14,782 bases of DNA from Methylacidiphilum sp. (GCA_020718125.1 DYDC01000037.1:1-14782), one strand, 5' to 3'; shown: positions 1-7,241, counted from the stretch's first letter. Notes: a model not told the origin generated them from the sequence alone. Translations and numbers: made by a program.

Positions 1-864
1 CTCAACGGCTCCATCCTCGGCATGAAACGCGCCGAGATCGCCCGCAAACTCGACCAGATCGTGGCTTTTGCCGAGATTGACAAGTTCATTGACACGCCCG
101 TGAAGTTCTACTCCAGCGGCATGTATGTGCGGCTGGCGTTCGCGGTGGCGGCCCATCTCGACCCGAACATCCTGCTGATTGACGAGGTGCTGGCCGTGGG
201 CGACCTGCGGTTCCAGCGCAAGTGCATGGGTTTCGCCCGGCGCCTGCGGGACAGCAACGCCACCGTGGTGGTGGTCTCGCACAATATGTTCGCCATCAAA
301 GCGATGTGCGACCGCGTCATTTACCTGCGCGGCGGCCATCTGGTTCACGACGGCGACGTGCAGACCGCGATTGGCCTCTACGAGAAGGACAGCCACTTGG
401 AGATCGCGTCATGGGCGCAGGGCATTCTGGGCACTACCGATGTCAGCAAGTGTCCGATCGTGTTTACCGACGTGCGGATGCTCGATGAACAAGGCAAGCC
501 CCGCACGGTATTCGAGTTCGGCGAACGGATGCGCGTGCGGTTGACCTACGAGGCGCGGGAACCGGTGGCGAATCCGAACTTCTGCATCGGTTTCAGCCGG
601 TCGGACAACGTGCATTGTTGCACCCATTCCGCGTTCGTGGACGGCCTTCGCATTCCGTCGGTGACCGGTCGTGGCGTCGTGGAGGTCCTGACGCCGCCGT
701 TGAAGCTCGCGGCCGAGCTTTACACGCTCAACATCGGTATATGGGACTCGGAGTTCAAACGGCTCTACAGCGCGCAGGTCGGGGGCAACTTCCACGTCCG
801 CCACGCGCTTTTCAGCACCCACTTCGGCGTCTTCTACGAACCCGCGCAATGGAAAATCCTGTGA
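1..864 (+). CDS. ABC transporter ATP-binding protein, Wzt type (5' partial)
   Basis: ATPase subunit of a polysaccharide ABC exporter, working at the inner face of the cytoplasmic membrane with a Wzm-type permease that is not in this window. The reading frame is open to the first base, so the gene starts upstream and the ATG at 22 is internal; Walker A and the Q-loop are missing. Counting from the first visible codon, there is an ABC signature of the Wzt/TagH kind (YSSGMYVRLAFAVA, about 37-50), Walker B with its glutamate (LLIDEVLAVGD, 58-68) and the switch histidine in VVSHN (about 91-95). Residues from about 160 to the end form a second, beta-rich region without ATPase motifs. This matches the Wzt C-terminal domain that, in characterised O-antigen exporters, binds the end of the glycan. 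The next gene begins 6 bp downstream, indicating one operon. The family is secure; the exact glycan is unknown. Confidence 0.93.
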   Translation, partial: LNGSILGMKRAEIARKLDQIVAFAEIDKFIDTPVKFYSSGMYVRLAFAVAAHLDPNILLIDEVLAVGDLRFQRKCMGFARRLRDSNATVVVVSHNMFAIKAMCDRVIYLRGGHLVHDGDVQTAIGLYEKDSHLEIASWAQGILGTTDVSKCPIVFTDVRMLDEQGKPRTVFEFGERMRVRLTYEAREPVANPNFCIGFSRSDNVHCCTHSAFVDGLRIPSVTGRGVVEVLTPPLKLAAELYTLNIGIWDSEFKRLYSAQVGGNFHVRHALFSTHFGVFYEPAQWKIL

Positions 865-870
865 GACATC

Positions 871-1878
871 ATGATTAACATCGCTGTCATCGGATACGGC
901 TACTGGGGGCCGAACTTGCTCCGCAACTTCCACGAGGCCGATGGCGCGCGCGTCGCTGTGTGCTGCGACCAGAGCGAGCCACAACTTGCGAAGGCCAGGA
1001 AACGGCATCCAACCGTCGAGATGACCACGAGCTTCGACGCCGTGCTGGCCGACCCGGCCATCCATGCGGTGGCCATCGCGACGCCGGTGCGCACTCACTA
1101 CGAGATGGCCAAGCGCGCCTTGGAGGCCGGCAAACACGTCCTCGTCGAGAAACCCCTCACCATGCGGGTCGAGCACGCCGAGGAACTGTGCGCCCTCGCC
1201 GAAAAGAAGAGCCTCGTGCTGATGGTGGACCACGTGTTCGTCTATAGCCCGCCCGTGCAAAAGATGAAGGAGATCGTGGACAGCGGGCGGCTCGGCAAAC
1301 TGTTCTTTATAGACAGCGTCCGCATCAACCTCGGCCTGTTCCAGCACGACGTGAACGTGGTGTGGGACCTCGCGCCGCACGACCTCTCCATCGTGGACCA
1401 TCTGGTGGGCCGGCTTCCGCGCGGCCTGTCGGCCTTCGGCGGCAGCCACGCCGGCAACGACATCGAGGACGTCGCCTATCTCAACCTCGACTACGGCGAC
1501 GGTCTCATCGCGAACTTCCACGTCAACTGGCTCTCGCCCGTCAAGGTCCGCAGCATGATCATCGGCGGCAGCGACCAGAGCCTCATCTACGACGACCTCG
1601 ACGCCAGCGAGAAGATCAAGGTCTATAACCGCGGCATCTCCGTCGCCAAGACGCAGGAGGAGCGCCGCCAGGCCCTCATCAGCTACCGCTCCGGCGACGT
1701 GTGGTCGCCCAACATCGCCAACACCGAGGTGCTGGCAAAGATGACCGCGCATTTCATCGAGTGCGTCGCGCAGGGCAGACATCCGCTCAGCGACGGCCGG
1801 GCCGGCCTGCGCATCGTGCGCATCCTCGACGCCGCCCAGCGCAGCATCAAGACCCAGGGAGGCCGCGTGACGCTGTGA
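871..1878 (+). CDS. Gfo/Idh/MocA-family sugar-nucleotide dehydrogenase (WlbA/WbpB-like)
   Basis: A 335-residue NAD(P)-dependent oxidoreductase, the usual family length. The N-terminus carries a Rossmann dinucleotide-binding loop (IGYGYWG, about 7-13). The family EKP motif is at 93-95, with Lys94 the expected catalytic lysine, and the second domain has WDLAPHDLSI (165-174), whose His170 fits the catalytic histidine position. In the Wlb/Wbp pathway this enzyme oxidises C3 of UDP-N-acetylglucosaminuronic acid to a 3-keto sugar, which an aminotransferase then aminates. The acetyltransferase immediately downstream and the DegT aminotransferase at 3573 support that role here. The 6-dehydrogenase that would supply the uronic acid is not in the window. 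The gene starts 6 bp after the transporter gene and is followed by a repeat-filled gap. Substrate is an inference; a different keto sugar is possible. Confidence 0.9.
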   Translation: MINIAVIGYGYWGPNLLRNFHEADGARVAVCCDQSEPQLAKARKRHPTVEMTTSFDAVLADPAIHAVAIATPVRTHYEMAKRALEAGKHVLVEKPLTMRVEHAEELCALAEKKSLVLMVDHVFVYSPPVQKMKEIVDSGRLGKLFFIDSVRINLGLFQHDVNVVWDLAPHDLSIVDHLVGRLPRGLSAFGGSHAGNDIEDVAYLNLDYGDGLIANFHVNWLSPVKVRSMIIGGSDQSLIYDDLDASEKIKVYNRGISVAKTQEERRQALISYRSGDVWSPNIANTEVLAKMTAHFIECVAQGRHPLSDGRAGLRIVRILDAAQRSIKTQGGRVTL

Positions 1879-1907
1879 GCGGCAAGCGGTAAGCGGCAAG
1901 AGGTAAG
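1879..1907 (+). repeat. Left arm of heptad inverted repeat
   Basis: Begins directly after the dehydrogenase stop codon. It consists of degenerate 7-bp units: GCGGCAA, GCGGTAA, GCGGCAA and GAGGTAA. Read against the reverse complement of 2011-2039, 24 of 29 positions match, so the two segments could pair as a long imperfect stem in RNA or as a cruciform. Between the arms lie a 10-bp direct repeat (ACGATGAGAA at 1911-1920 and 1929-1938) and a small perfect hairpin. Function unknown. Confidence 0.8.
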
Positions 1908-1975
1908 AGAACGATGAGAAAACAGGACACGATGAGAACCAACGGCAGCGACCATAGGCGAAGCCGTGACGTAGC

Positions 1976-1992
1976 CCGCGACCCTGTCGCGG
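1976..1992 (+). repeat. Perfect 7-bp hairpin with 3-nt loop
   Basis: CCGCGAC (1976-1982), loop CCT, GTCGCGG (1986-1992). It lies inside the larger inverted repeat. No T-run follows, so it does not look like a classical intrinsic terminator. It could be a REP-like element or a processing or stability hairpin in the transcript. Confidence 0.6.
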
Positions 1993-2005
1993 CATACCCG
2001 CCCGT

Positions 2006-2046
2006 TTCCGCTTCCCGCTTGCCGCCTCCCGCTTGCCCCTTCCGCC
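2006..2046 (+). repeat. Right arm of heptad inverted repeat, abutting the next start codon
   Basis: Units of seven bases, TTCCGCT, TCCCGCT, TGCCGCC, TCCCGCT, TGCCCCT, then TCCGCC, run up to the base before the ATG at 2047. Positions 2011-2039 are the imperfect complement of 1879-1907. The arm is pyrimidine-rich and occupies the place where a ribosome binding site would normally lie. Confidence 0.8.
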
Positions 2047-2532
2047 ATGAACCCCATGCCTGAATTCTCCCGCATCGCGCCCGACGTGAAACTCGGCGAA
2101 GGCGTCCAGATTTACGGCTTCGTCAACCTTTACGGCTGCAGCATTGGCGACGGCAGCCGCATCGGCACGTTTGTCGAGATTCAGCGCGGGGCTGTGATCG
2201 GCAAACGCTGTAAGGTTTCCAGCCACACCTTCATCTGTGAAGGCGTTACCATCGAAGACGAATGCTTCATCGGCCATCACGTCGTCTTCATCAACGACCG
2301 TTACCCCGCCGCCGTCAACGCCGACGGCGCCTTGCAGACAGCCGCGGACTGGAAATGCATCCCCACGCGCGTCTGTCGGCGCGCCGCCATCGGCAGCGGC
2401 GCGGTCATCCTCTGCGGCGTGACCATCGGCGAAGGCGCGGTCGTCGGCGCGGGCGCCGTGGTGACCAAGGACGTGCCGCCGCACACGGTCGTCGCCGGCA
2501 ATCCCGCGCGCGTCCTGAAGAAGAAGGAGTGA
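2047..2532 (+). CDS. Left-handed beta-helix N-acetyltransferase (WlbB/WbpD-like)
   Basis: A 161-residue hexapeptide-repeat acyltransferase. Imperfect hexapeptide turns run from about residue 10 to 75 and again from about 110 to 145, ending in the typical VPPHTVVAGNPARVLKKKE tail. The segment FINDRYP (81-87) resembles the F-x-N-D-x-Y-P stretch of WlbB/WbpD enzymes. Those enzymes acetylate the 3-amino group of UDP-2-acetamido-3-amino-2,3-dideoxy-glucuronic acid using acetyl-CoA and work as trimers. The dehydrogenase before it and the aminotransferase two genes on fit that pathway. No Shine-Dalgarno sequence precedes the ATG at 2047 or the second in-frame ATG at 2056; the upstream bases are the pyrimidine-rich repeat arm, so the start is uncertain by three codons. 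The end of this gene supplies the AAGGAG of the next gene. Confidence 0.9.
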   Translation: MNPMPEFSRIAPDVKLGEGVQIYGFVNLYGCSIGDGSRIGTFVEIQRGAVIGKRCKVSSHTFICEGVTIEDECFIGHHVVFINDRYPAAVNADGALQTAADWKCIPTRVCRRAAIGSGAVILCGVTIGEGAVVGAGAVVTKDVPPHTVVAGNPARVLKKKE

Positions 2533-2536
2533 GGCT

Positions 2537-3559
2537 ATGGAGTTGAAGGACAAGAATGTTCTGATCACCGGTGGCGCGGGGTTCATCGGCTCGGAACTCA
2601 GCCGTCAACTGTGCGAGCACGGGGCCAACGTGACCATCGTTGACAATCTGGTGAACGGCAAAGCCGAGAATGTGGCGGCGTTGCTCGGCCCGCGTTGCAG
2701 GCTGGAACGGACGGACATTCGCGACGAAGCAGGGATGGCGTCGTTGTTGCGAGAGGCGGAGGTCGTGTTTCACCTCGCCTGCTTGGGCGTGCGCCACTCC
2801 ATTCACTCGCCGCTGGAGAACCACGAGGTCAACGCGACCGCCACCCTGAACCTGCTCAAGGCCGCCCGGTCGGGCGGCGTCCGGCGCTTCGTGTATGTCT
2901 CCAGTTCCGAGGTCTATGGCACCGCCATGCGGGTGCCGATGACGGAAGAACATCCGGCGTTTCCCATGACCGTGTATGGCGCGTCGAAGCTCGCGGGCGA
3001 ATGTTACGCGCGCGCCTTCCACCGCACCTACGACTATCCCACGGTGGTGGTGCGGCCGTTCAACACCTACGGCCCGCGCTGTCACCACGAGGGCGACAGC
3101 GGCGAGGTCATTCCCAAGTTCCTCCTGCGCGGCATGGCGGGACAACCGATGGTGGTGTTTGGCGACGGCACGCAGACCCGCGACTTCACCTACGTCAGCG
3201 ACAGCGCGCGCGGCATCCTGATGGGCGGCGTGGCCGACGAGGCGATCGGGCAAACCATCAACATCGGCAGCGGATTTGAAATCAGCATCAACTCGCTGGC
3301 GGACGAGGTGAAAGCCGTCCTGCAACAGCCTGACGCCCGAATCCTCCACGAGACGCCGCGGCCCGGCGATGTGTTGCGGCTCTACGCCGACACGACCAAG
3401 GCCCAGAGACTATTGGGGTTCAAGCCGACGGTGAGTTTCGCAGACGGCTTGGTGCAATTGCGCGACTGGTATCGAAGCCTTGGCGTGCCGCCTGAGAGAC
3501 TTCTGGAGCAGGAGATCGTGCAGAACTGGAGACCGAAGCAGGAAACAGACAGGCGCTAA
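2537..3559 (+). CDS. NAD-dependent epimerase/dehydratase (extended SDR, sugar nucleotide)
   Basis: A 340-residue extended short-chain dehydrogenase. The N-terminus has the NAD-binding loop TGGAGFIGS (11-19). The active site shows serines in VSSSEVYG (121-128) and the catalytic pair Tyr147 and Lys151 in YGASK. RPFNTYGPR and GDGTQTRDFTYVSD follow, typical of the UDP-glucose 4-epimerase / dTDP-glucose dehydratase group. It acts on a nucleotide-activated sugar in the cytoplasm through a transient 4-keto intermediate. The absence of the usual dehydratase D-E catalytic pair next to the serine region favours an epimerase, but this is not certain. The start is well supported by AAGGAG at about 2523-2528 inside the preceding gene, only 4 bp of spacer separating the two genes, so translation is probably coupled. 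It could set the C4 configuration of the amino sugar made by its neighbours. Confidence 0.9.
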   Translation: MELKDKNVLITGGAGFIGSELSRQLCEHGANVTIVDNLVNGKAENVAALLGPRCRLERTDIRDEAGMASLLREAEVVFHLACLGVRHSIHSPLENHEVNATATLNLLKAARSGGVRRFVYVSSSEVYGTAMRVPMTEEHPAFPMTVYGASKLAGECYARAFHRTYDYPTVVVRPFNTYGPRCHHEGDSGEVIPKFLLRGMAGQPMVVFGDGTQTRDFTYVSDSARGILMGGVADEAIGQTINIGSGFEISINSLADEVKAVLQQPDARILHETPRPGDVLRLYADTTKAQRLLGFKPTVSFADGLVQLRDWYRSLGVPPERLLEQEIVQNWRPKQETDRR

Positions 3560-3572
3560 GAGGAAGCGCACG

Positions 3573-4733
3573 TTGAAGGATATGATTCCGATCACGAAAC
3601 CTCTCATGGGCCGCGAGGAGGCGGAGGCCGTCAACGCCGTTATCGCCAGCGGCTGGCTGACGCAGGGGCCGCGCGTGTCCGAGTTCGAGAAAGTCGTCGC
3701 TGGTTACGTCGGCGCGTCCCACGCGGTGGCGTGCAGCAGTTGCACCACGGCACTGCACATGGCGCTGATGACGCTCGGCGTTGGCCCCGGCGATGAGGTC
3801 ATTGTGCCCTCGTTGAGCTTCATAGCCTCCGCCAACGCAATCCGCCACACCGGTGCGCGGCCCGTGTTTGCCGAGGTGGACCTGCGCACGTTCAATCTCG
3901 ACCCGGCCGACGTGGAGCGCCGCATCACGCCGCGCACCAAGGCGATCATGGTCGTCCACCAGATGGGCGTGCCGGCGGATATTGACGCCTTTCTCGACAT
4001 CGGCCGGCGGCGCGGCGTGAAGATTTTCGAGGACGGGGCCTGCGCGCTCGGCAGCCGCTACAAAGGCCGGCCCGTCGGCGCGCATTCCGAGATGGCCTGC
4101 TTTTCGTTTCATCCGCGCAAGGTCATCTGCACCGGCGACGGCGGGATGGTGACGACCAACAACGCTGCCTACGCCGAGAAAATGCGTCTGCTGCGCCAGC
4201 ACGGCATGAGCGTCACCGACGCCGCGCGCCATGCCGCGAAGACGATCGTCATCGAGGAATACCCCATCTTCGGCTACAACTTCCGCCTCACCGACCTGCA
4301 AGCCGCCGTCGGCCTCGAACAGATGAAACGCCTCGACGGCCTGATCGCTCGCCGCGTCGAGCTGGCGACCCGCTACACGTCGCTCATCACTCATCACTCA
4401 TCACTCATCACGCCTTTTGTTCCGGCTTGCGCGCAACCGAATTTCCAGTCCTATCCGGTGATCCTGGGTGACGAGTGTCAAGTGTCGCGAAACGAAGTCC
4501 TGCAACGCCTGCTCGACGCCGGCATAGCTGCACGGCGCGGCATCATGACCGCGCACCGCGAGAAGGCTTACACCGACGCCTACGGCCCGCAGTCGTTGCC
4601 GATCACCGAGCGGGCCAGCGACCGCTCGCTGTTGCTGCCGTTGTTCCCGCAGATGACCGAGTCGGAGCAGGACCGGGTGGTTGAGGCGCTCGACAAGGCG
4701 GTGAGAACATGGCGGATTCGGAAGGCACGATGA
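3573..4733 (+). CDS. DegT/DnrJ/EryC1/StrS-family sugar aminotransferase (first copy)
   Basis: PLP-dependent enzyme that aminates a keto sugar nucleotide, usually with glutamate as donor; WlbC/WbpE is the likely role given the dehydrogenase and acetyltransferase upstream. Counting from the ATG at 3582: GWLTQGP (24-30), the IVPSLSF strand (74-80), FEDGACALGS with cofactor Asp151, and SFHPRKVICTGDGG, where Lys180 is the expected Schiff-base lysine. Length is normal for the family. Two starts are possible: TTG at 3573 has AGGAAG six bases upstream (3561-3566), while ATG at 3582 has only a purine run one base away. TTG is preferred; nine bases separate them. Residues about 268-277 are encoded by four perfect 7-bp repeats, giving SLITHHSSLIT in place of normal sequence, yet the length matches the paralogue at 10135. 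The gene overlaps the next by 4 bp (ATGA). Confidence 0.92.
   Translation: MKDMIPITKPLMGREEAEAVNAVIASGWLTQGPRVSEFEKVVAGYVGASHAVACSSCTTALHMALMTLGVGPGDEVIVPSLSFIASANAIRHTGARPVFAEVDLRTFNLDPADVERRITPRTKAIMVVHQMGVPADIDAFLDIGRRRGVKIFEDGACALGSRYKGRPVGAHSEMACFSFHPRKVICTGDGGMVTTNNAAYAEKMRLLRQHGMSVTDAARHAAKTIVIEEYPIFGYNFRLTDLQAAVGLEQMKRLDGLIARRVELATRYTSLITHHSSLITPFVPACAQPNFQSYPVILGDECQVSRNEVLQRLLDAGIAARRGIMTAHREKAYTDAYGPQSLPITERASDRSLLLPLFPQMTESEQDRVVEALDKAVRTWRIRKAR
4383..4410 (+). repeat. Four perfect tandem copies of CTCATCA inside a coding region
   Basis: The unit CTCATCA occurs at 4383-4389, 4390-4396, 4397-4403 and 4404-4410 without a mismatch. As 7 is not a multiple of 3, the copies are read in successive frames and encode LITHHSSLIT. 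No stop is created and the aminotransferase frame continues intact on both sides. The reverse-complement unit, TGATGAG, shares GATGAG with the ACGATGAGAA direct repeat at 1911-1938. Confidence 0.95.
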
Positions 4734-6088
4734 CTGCCCAGGGTTCCAAGCGGTTCGGCTCAGCGTTACGCGTTGCGGCGGTCGTGGTTTTAGTGGGACT
4801 TGCCACGCACCAATCTGCCCGCTATCCGTGGATATGGGGGCGGTATTCGCTGCCCTATTTTGTTTATGGCCTAGCGCTGGTCGGCGCGTTGTTCTTCCTC
4901 GCGGCCCTTTTCCGTCGTTTCGGGGGGAGAGCGGGCATCTTGGTTCTGGCGGGCGTCATGGCCTTGAGTGGTGTGGCTCTGGTTGCTGAACTGGCCGGCC
5001 AGGTTTACGCGTGGTTCCATCCGTGTTACCAGGTGCTTTACCTGATGCCCGACAGGGCGACCGGATGGAAGCCGGTGCCGAAGTTTCAATGGACCTGTTC
5101 GGGGTATGTGGATTGGTATGCGCGGGAATTCAGCGTGCCGTGTGAGGCAAACTCGCATGGGTTCGTGGATGTCGAGCATCACGGGCCGAAGCCGGCAGGG
5201 GTGGTTCGTGTGGCCCTGTTGGGCGACTCGTTCGTAGAAGCCTTGCAAGTGCCGCTTCCCAAACGGGCTGCGCGGCTGTTGGAGCAACGGCTAAACACGG
5301 CCCAAGGCGCCTCGTTGGGAACGGTCAGGTATGAGGTGCTGAACTTTGGCGTCTCCAATTTCAGTGTCGGGCAGTATCTGCTGGTCTGGGAGGAGTATGT
5401 TCGAAAGTTTTCACCCGACTACGTGTTGGTCTTCGTCGGCGGACTTCACATGGATCGCACGGTGGCGCCGTCTGAGTGCGGGCAGTTTTCTGCCACACAG
5501 GGAAGACAGCTTGAGATCCGCCCCGTTTTTGGAATGGAGAGCGGCCAACTCGTGCGCCAACCCGCGCGAGATTACGAGGAGTTCTGCAAGCTGCAAGAGA
5601 TGTTGATCCGCACGGAGTTTGGCGGCGGACGAATCCGCAGCCGGACTCAAGAGATCTTTCTACGGCCTTACCTGAGTTGCCTAGGGTATTCGTCCTTGCT
5701 GAACCTCCAACTGCACTGGCAGGGCCGCGTGAAGACGGCAGTCCCCGATGTGGGTGCTGATGTCCTTGCGATCAATTTGCGCGTCATCGAGGAGCTTCAG
5801 CAGAGTGTGAATCAAGCGAGAGCGGTTTTGGCTGTCATGGATGTGTCGCAGGAAATGGCCGGCTGGCGGCAGGGTGCTGAGCTGTCAGAGCGCCTGCGCG
5901 CATTCTGCGCCGGACGAGGCATAGGCTACGTGCCGGTTGATGCAGAGGTGAAGGCCGCTCGTGGGAAGGGGATTGAAGTCCGCTGGCGTCACGATCCGCA
6001 TTTTAATGAAGCGGGCAACCGCGTGTTTGCAGACGCGATGCATCGTTGGCTCGACAGCGCAACAACACAGAAACGAACAGCGGAATGA
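4730..6088 (+). CDS. Membrane-anchored SGNH/GDSL-hydrolase-like protein
   Basis: A 452-residue protein with an N-terminal membrane region of about three hydrophobic segments (roughly 13-27, 42-62 and 68-90), then a large soluble domain. VALLGDSFVEA (161-171) places the nucleophile Ser167 of SGNH block I. NFGVSNFSVGQ (205-215) fits the block II glycine. DPHFNEAGN near the C-terminus supplies Asp422 and His424 of block V (D-x-x-H-like, here D-P-H). The block III G-x-N-D motif is not clear: VFVGGLH (234-240) lacks the asparagine. Such proteins add or remove O-acetyl groups on extracellular polysaccharides (AlgJ/AlgX/PatB type), here probably outside the cytoplasmic membrane. ATG at 4730 is preferred over ATG at 4709 because it has GGAAGG at 4720-4725 and overlaps the previous stop as ATGA. 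Acetylesterase versus acetyltransferase cannot be settled from sequence. Confidence 0.75.
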   Translation: MTAQGSKRFGSALRVAAVVVLVGLATHQSARYPWIWGRYSLPYFVYGLALVGALFFLAALFRRFGGRAGILVLAGVMALSGVALVAELAGQVYAWFHPCYQVLYLMPDRATGWKPVPKFQWTCSGYVDWYAREFSVPCEANSHGFVDVEHHGPKPAGVVRVALLGDSFVEALQVPLPKRAARLLEQRLNTAQGASLGTVRYEVLNFGVSNFSVGQYLLVWEEYVRKFSPDYVLVFVGGLHMDRTVAPSECGQFSATQGRQLEIRPVFGMESGQLVRQPARDYEEFCKLQEMLIRTEFGGGRIRSRTQEIFLRPYLSCLGYSSLLNLQLHWQGRVKTAVPDVGADVLAINLRVIEELQQSVNQARAVLAVMDVSQEMAGWRQGAELSERLRAFCAGRGIGYVPVDAEVKAARGKGIEVRWRHDPHFNEAGNRVFADAMHRWLDSATTQKRTAE

Positions 6089-6130
6089 GTTCAGTTCCTC
6101 TTTGTGGATAAAGCAATTCAAGGTCTAACT

Positions 6131-6805
6131 ATGCGCGCGATCATCTTTGGTGCCGGAAATCATGGACGGGTGGTGCTCGACATCCTGCGCGCCCAGGGCC
6201 GCAACGTCATCGGCTGGCTGGACGAGAACCGCGCGCTCTGGGAAACCCAGGTTGCCGGGCTGACGGTGCTGGGCGGTCTGGACTGGCTGCGCCAACATAA
6301 GAGCGACGGCCTCGGTGTCATCGCCGGCATCGGCAACACCCAGCCGCGCGTGGCGGTCTCGAAGGCCGTCGAGTCGCTGGGCGTCCCGCTGATTAACGCC
6401 ATCCATCCATCCGCCGTGGTCATGCCAACGGCCACGCTGGGCTGCGGCATCTGCATCTGCGCCGGCGCAATCATCGGCACCAGCGCGCAAATCGGCGATT
6501 ACGCGCTCGTCAACACCGGCTCTTCGATTGACCATGATTCCGTGCTCGAAGAAGGCGCCTGGGTCTCACCCGGCGTGGTGACGGCCGCCTGCGTGCGAAT
6601 CGGTCGCGGTGCCTACGTGAGCACCGGGGCTGTCTTGGTAGCCGGGGTGAGTATTGGCGATGGGGCGGTCGTCGGCGCCGGCACGGTGGTTACGCGGCAT
6701 GTCCCGGCTGGGATGCGGATGTTGGGAGCTGCGCCTCATAAGCTGTTGAAGATAGATGAGTCATTTGATTGGAAACGGTTGATCTCAGGCGATCCGCCTG
6801 AGTGA
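6131..6805 (+). CDS. NeuD/PglD-family sugar O/N-acyltransferase
   Basis: A 224-residue protein with the two-part build of the family. The N-terminal Rossmann-like domain binds the sugar nucleotide (IIFGAGNHGRVVLDIL, 4-19; GWLDEN, 28-33). The C-terminal left-handed beta-helix (about 95-205) uses acetyl-CoA or another acyl-CoA. SIDHD (132-136) holds His135, the position of the general base in PglD. Members acetylate the 4-amino group of bacillosamine precursors (PglD) or hydroxyls of sialic acid (NeuD). Here it may act on an amino sugar made by one of the two aminotransferases. The start at 6131 has AAGG at 6120-6123 with seven bases of spacing; a GTG at 6104 would add nine residues before the conserved MRAIIFGAG and is less likely. 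Substrate is unknown. Confidence 0.88.
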   Translation: MRAIIFGAGNHGRVVLDILRAQGRNVIGWLDENRALWETQVAGLTVLGGLDWLRQHKSDGLGVIAGIGNTQPRVAVSKAVESLGVPLINAIHPSAVVMPTATLGCGICICAGAIIGTSAQIGDYALVNTGSSIDHDSVLEEGAWVSPGVVTAACVRIGRGAYVSTGAVLVAGVSIGDGAVVGAGTVVTRHVPAGMRMLGAAPHKLLKIDESFDWKRLISGDPPE

Positions 6806-6879
6806 CCGAAGTGGCCAGGTTTTGTGGAGAAACTCGATGACCGAGAGAGAAATTGCCATCAGTTGTCCGTCGTCCACCA

Positions 6880-6896
6880 GTTCGGCAGCGCCGAAC
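6880..6896 (+). repeat. Perfect 7-bp hairpin with 3-nt loop
   Basis: GTTCGGC (6880-6886), loop AGC, GCCGAAC (6890-6896), in the 182-bp gap between the acyltransferase and the methyltransferase gene. No T-tract follows on the plus strand, so it is not a convincing terminator. The rest of the gap (6806-6987) shows no recognisable gene. Confidence 0.55.
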
Positions 6897-6987
6897 GCGG
6901 CGCGACAAGGGGGGGCAATAAATGAGGACCGGGACAGGACTGCGGTGCCTGCACAGCGTTGACGGGCGATTCGAGGAAGAAATTCTT

Positions 6988-7239
6988 GTGAGCATTTTCG
7001 ATACAACTTCGATTCAAGCGCGGATCGGGGACAAGACGCTCGTCGGTTACGGGGCGGGATGGGCTGCCTTGGCGACGATGCGGACGAGTTCTTTGAAGTT
7101 CTCCTTCCTCGTGGATGATAACCCGCAGTTGCAGGGCCACAATCTCCTGGGGGTTCCCATACGTCCCTCGTCAAGTCTCAAGGAGATGGAACGCGCGCAG
7201 ACCTTCCTCATTGCGATGGCCTCCACCAGCAGCTCCGTC
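6988..7239 (+). pseudogene. N-terminal Rossmann-like domain of a frameshifted TylF-type methyltransferase gene
   Basis: The predicted product begins MSIFDTTSIQARIGDKTL and contains LVGYGAGWAA, a glycine-rich loop after a beta strand, then SFLVDDNPQLQG and FLIAMAST. This pattern of G-x-G-x-x loop, acidic D-D-N-P and a later hydrophobic strand is typical of small Rossmann-like domains that precede some sugar or macrolide methyltransferases. GTG at 6988 is chosen as start because GAGGAAG (6973-6979) sits eight bases upstream; an ATG at 6922 lacks this support. The frame stays open to 7437, but after about 7225 it turns into unlikely protein while the methyltransferase sequence starts in the -1 frame. 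The end given here is the approximate point of transition. The domain and the next feature are probably one broken gene; a sequencing error is also possible. Confidence 0.6.
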
Positions 7240-7241
7240 GC

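Noticed and set aside
1879..2046. CRISPR array or intrinsic terminator
   Set aside because: Units are 7 bp, without unique spacers, and arranged as inverted arms; the hairpin has no T-tract.
409..2586. Long minus-strand open frame (725 codons)
   Set aside because: Lies opposite the transporter, dehydrogenase and acetyltransferase genes, all with clear motifs. Its product is repetitive in Ala, Asp, Val and His with no domain; a shadow of codon bias in GC-rich DNA. It even crosses the repeat-filled gap.
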